Assembly (NCBI GenBank): GCA_050743125.1
Contig: JBOGEB010000180.1
Location: 1-8,492, forward strand
DNA from: JBOGEB01 sp050743125
Lineage (GTDB): Bacteria > Actinomycetota > Nitriliruptoria > Euzebyales > Egibacteraceae
Length of the DNA: 8,492 nt
Direction of reading: 5' to 3'
Below the pieces are notes generated by a model. The model was not told the origin of the DNA. It worked only from the letters and a program-made list of their open reading frames with translations, and ran no database searches. Of this stretch, positions 7,406 through 8,492 are shown piece after piece (the first letter of the stretch is position 1; each line of letters opens with the position of its first letter). Both the position numbers and the translations under genes were made by a program.

Positions 7406-8322
7406 CGGTCGAGGTCGGCCGCCATCATCTGCAGGTCCAAGCCCTCCTGGCGGATGCGGCCGTCGAAGTAGAGGAGCGTCGCGACGATCGCGCCGAGCGG
7501 GATCCCCACGAGCTGCCCGAGGAGGCCGCCGATCCCCGTCAGCACCCAGGCAAAGGGCCCGCCGAGCCCTGCCGCAATCCCCGACGTCACCACGCCGACG
7601 ATGAGGCTGAGCACCCCTGTGAACAACCACGTCACCAGCACCACGCCGACCGTCGGCCACAGCCGCGGACGGCGCAGCCGCCACGACCGCCGCATCGCCG
7701 CGACCGGGCCGATGCCCTCGGTCACGACGGCCGGCGCGACGGCAACGTAGAGCGACGAGACGATGACGACACCGACGATCCCACCGAGCAGCAGCAGGAA
7801 GCCGAGCGCGACGAGTCCCCCGCTCTGCGCCACGATGGCTGCGACGAACAGCGCGAAGGCCGGCAGGAACAACGAGGCCACCAGAAGGGAAACGAGAACC
7901 GTCGCGCCCAGCAACGACCCGAAGCGCCCTCCCGCCGTACGGAGCGCCGCTCGCCAGTCGACCGGTTGCCCGAGATACGACCGTCCGACAATCAGGCAGA
8001 CAGCGCCGACGAGGACGGGCAAGAACAGCAACAGGACCAGACCCGCAAGCGACGCGGTCTGCTGACCAGGACCGGCCAAGCTGCCCTCCTGGGCGAGCCG
8101 CTCGAGCGCGGTCGGGTCGGTGAACAGCTGGAAGAGACCGAGCCGCGGCTGATCGCGCTGGAGAAACGCAATCAGCAGGTGGAAAGGCACGACGACCACA
8201 CCGACGGTGAGCAGCAGCGGCCGCCAGTTCGCGACGAACAGCCGGACCGCGCCGTCGAGCAGGTCACCGAGGTTCATCGGCCGCAGGGGGATCGGCCCTC
8301 GCGTCAGGTCATTGGTCGTCAC
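7402..8322 (-). CDS. Multi-pass membrane protein, first gene of the moxR operon core
   Basis: This is a 306-residue integral membrane protein with about six hydrophobic segments (about 36-54, 93-113, 136-163, 168-195, 224-245, 258-284). The N-terminal cytoplasmic motif RPMNLGDLLDGAVRLFVANW and the C-terminal LYFDGRIRQEGLDLQMMA are the hallmarks of membrane proteins often annotated as glycerophosphoryl diester phosphodiesterase membrane-domain proteins, which lack the phosphodiesterase catalytic domain. The GTG at 8322 is chosen because GGGGAGG lies five bases upstream and the conserved part starts just after it; a TTG at 8370 lacks such a site. It overlaps the DUF4129 gene by GTGA. In Mycobacterium tuberculosis the comparable neighbours (Rv3689-Rv3692) have the same order. 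The function is unknown. Confidence 0.87.
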   Translation of the reverse strand: MTTNDLTRGPIPLRPMNLGDLLDGAVRLFVANWRPLLLTVGVVVVPFHLLIAFLQRDQPRLGLFQLFTDPTALERLAQEGSLAGPGQQTASLAGLVLLLFLPVLVGAVCLIVGRSYLGQPVDWRAALRTAGGRFGSLLGATVLVSLLVASLFLPAFALFVAAIVAQSGGLVALGFLLLLGGIVGVVIVSSLYVAVAPAVVTEGIGPVAAMRRSWRLRRPRLWPTVGVVLVTWLFTGVLSLIVGVVTSGIAAGLGGPFAWVLTGIGGLLGQLVGIPLGAIVATLLYFDGRIRQEGLDLQMMAADLDR

Positions 8323-8372
8323 AGCGGCCTCCCCTTCTGGAGATGACGATCCGAGAGTAGCCAGGCTCAAGG

Positions 8373-8492
8373 TCAGGACAACGCCCGCGCCTCGATGGCG
8401 ACCAACGCCGCCTCTGCTCGAAGCGCCTCATCGTCTTCGGTGTCGGGGTCGGCGCCCGGGTCGGCGCCCGGGTCGGCGCCCGGGTCGGCGCC
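8373..8492 (-). CDS. C-terminal end of an unidentified protein with GADP repeats
   Basis: The frame is open from the right edge to TGA at 8375-8373 and gives 39 residues: GADP four times, then DTEDDEALRAEAALVAIEAR and ALS. It has the same strand as the moxR operon and its stop lies 50 bases before the GTG of the next gene, so it is probably the preceding gene of the operon or transcription unit. The acidic helix-like end (EDDEALRAEAALVAIEARAL) could be a cytoplasmic tail of a membrane protein, but too little is present to name a family. The frame choice is supported by the in-frame 12-bp repeat and by codon composition. Confidence 0.55.
   Translation of the reverse strand, partial: GADPGADPGADPGADPDTEDDEALRAEAALVAIEARALS
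8446..8492. repeat. 12-bp tandem repeat, nearly four copies, running off the edge
   Basis: GGGTCGGCGCCC occurs at 8446, 8458 and 8470 with a fourth copy cut at 8492. It encodes GADP on the minus strand. The copies are identical, so the array is recent or unstable, and more copies may follow beyond the window. Confidence 0.85.

Noticed and set aside
7406..7684. N-terminal extension of the DUF4129 protein
   Set aside because: It would overlap the conserved C-terminus of the membrane protein; the GTG at 7405 in the GTGA overlap is the better start.
7309..8346. Plus-strand open frame of 345 codons, rich in Gln, Arg and Asp
   Set aside because: It is the complement of hydrophobic codons of the membrane protein, which accounts for the composition.
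8446..8492. CRISPR-like array
   Set aside because: The units are 12 bp with no spacers and code in frame for GADP; it is a simple tandem repeat.

Overview
The window comes from a high-GC bacterium, most likely an actinobacterium. The grounds are GC-rich codon third positions, many GTG starts, ATGA/GTGA stop-start overlaps, and a gene cluster that matches the mycobacterial moxR2 neighbourhood in content and order. A deep lineage such as Thermoleophilia is possible, but this is inference; no rRNA or marker gene is present.

Left part (1-3742), almost all read on the minus strand. A hypothetical 279-residue protein is translationally coupled (ATGA) to an intact transaldolase. Downstream lie a decayed RibD C-terminal-type reductase, an intact SRPBCC-family gene whose GTG start overlaps the stop of that relic, and a decayed short-chain dehydrogenase (SDR) with identifiable lesions. 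A plus-strand C-terminal fragment runs off the left edge. This is an old operon partly eroded by frameshifts and stop codons. A doubtful reading frame with a very good ribosome binding site (3419-3742) may be its first gene or a relic.

Middle (3743-4573). An AT-richer intergenic region holds overlapping inverted repeats. It separates the minus-strand genes from a divergent winged-helix regulator. The regulator appears leaderless (extended -10 just before its GTG) and its C-terminal cysteines recall iron-sulfur regulators of the SufR type.

Right part (4622-8492), all minus strand. A tightly overlapping operon reads in this order: multi-pass membrane protein, DUF4129 protein, DUF4350 protein, MoxR AAA+ ATPase. 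It ends at moxR against the convergent regulator, without the DUF58 gene that normally follows. Upstream is the C-terminus of another protein with a 12-bp tandem repeat encoding GADP. Two places in the operon carry G-run/C-run palindromes that look like copies of one element inserted into coding sequence.

No RNA gene, CRISPR array, prophage or complete insertion sequence was seen. The best leads are the dated-looking gene relics, the coupled unknown protein, the DUF58-less moxR operon, the putative Fe-S regulator with its candidate operator, and the G/C palindromes.
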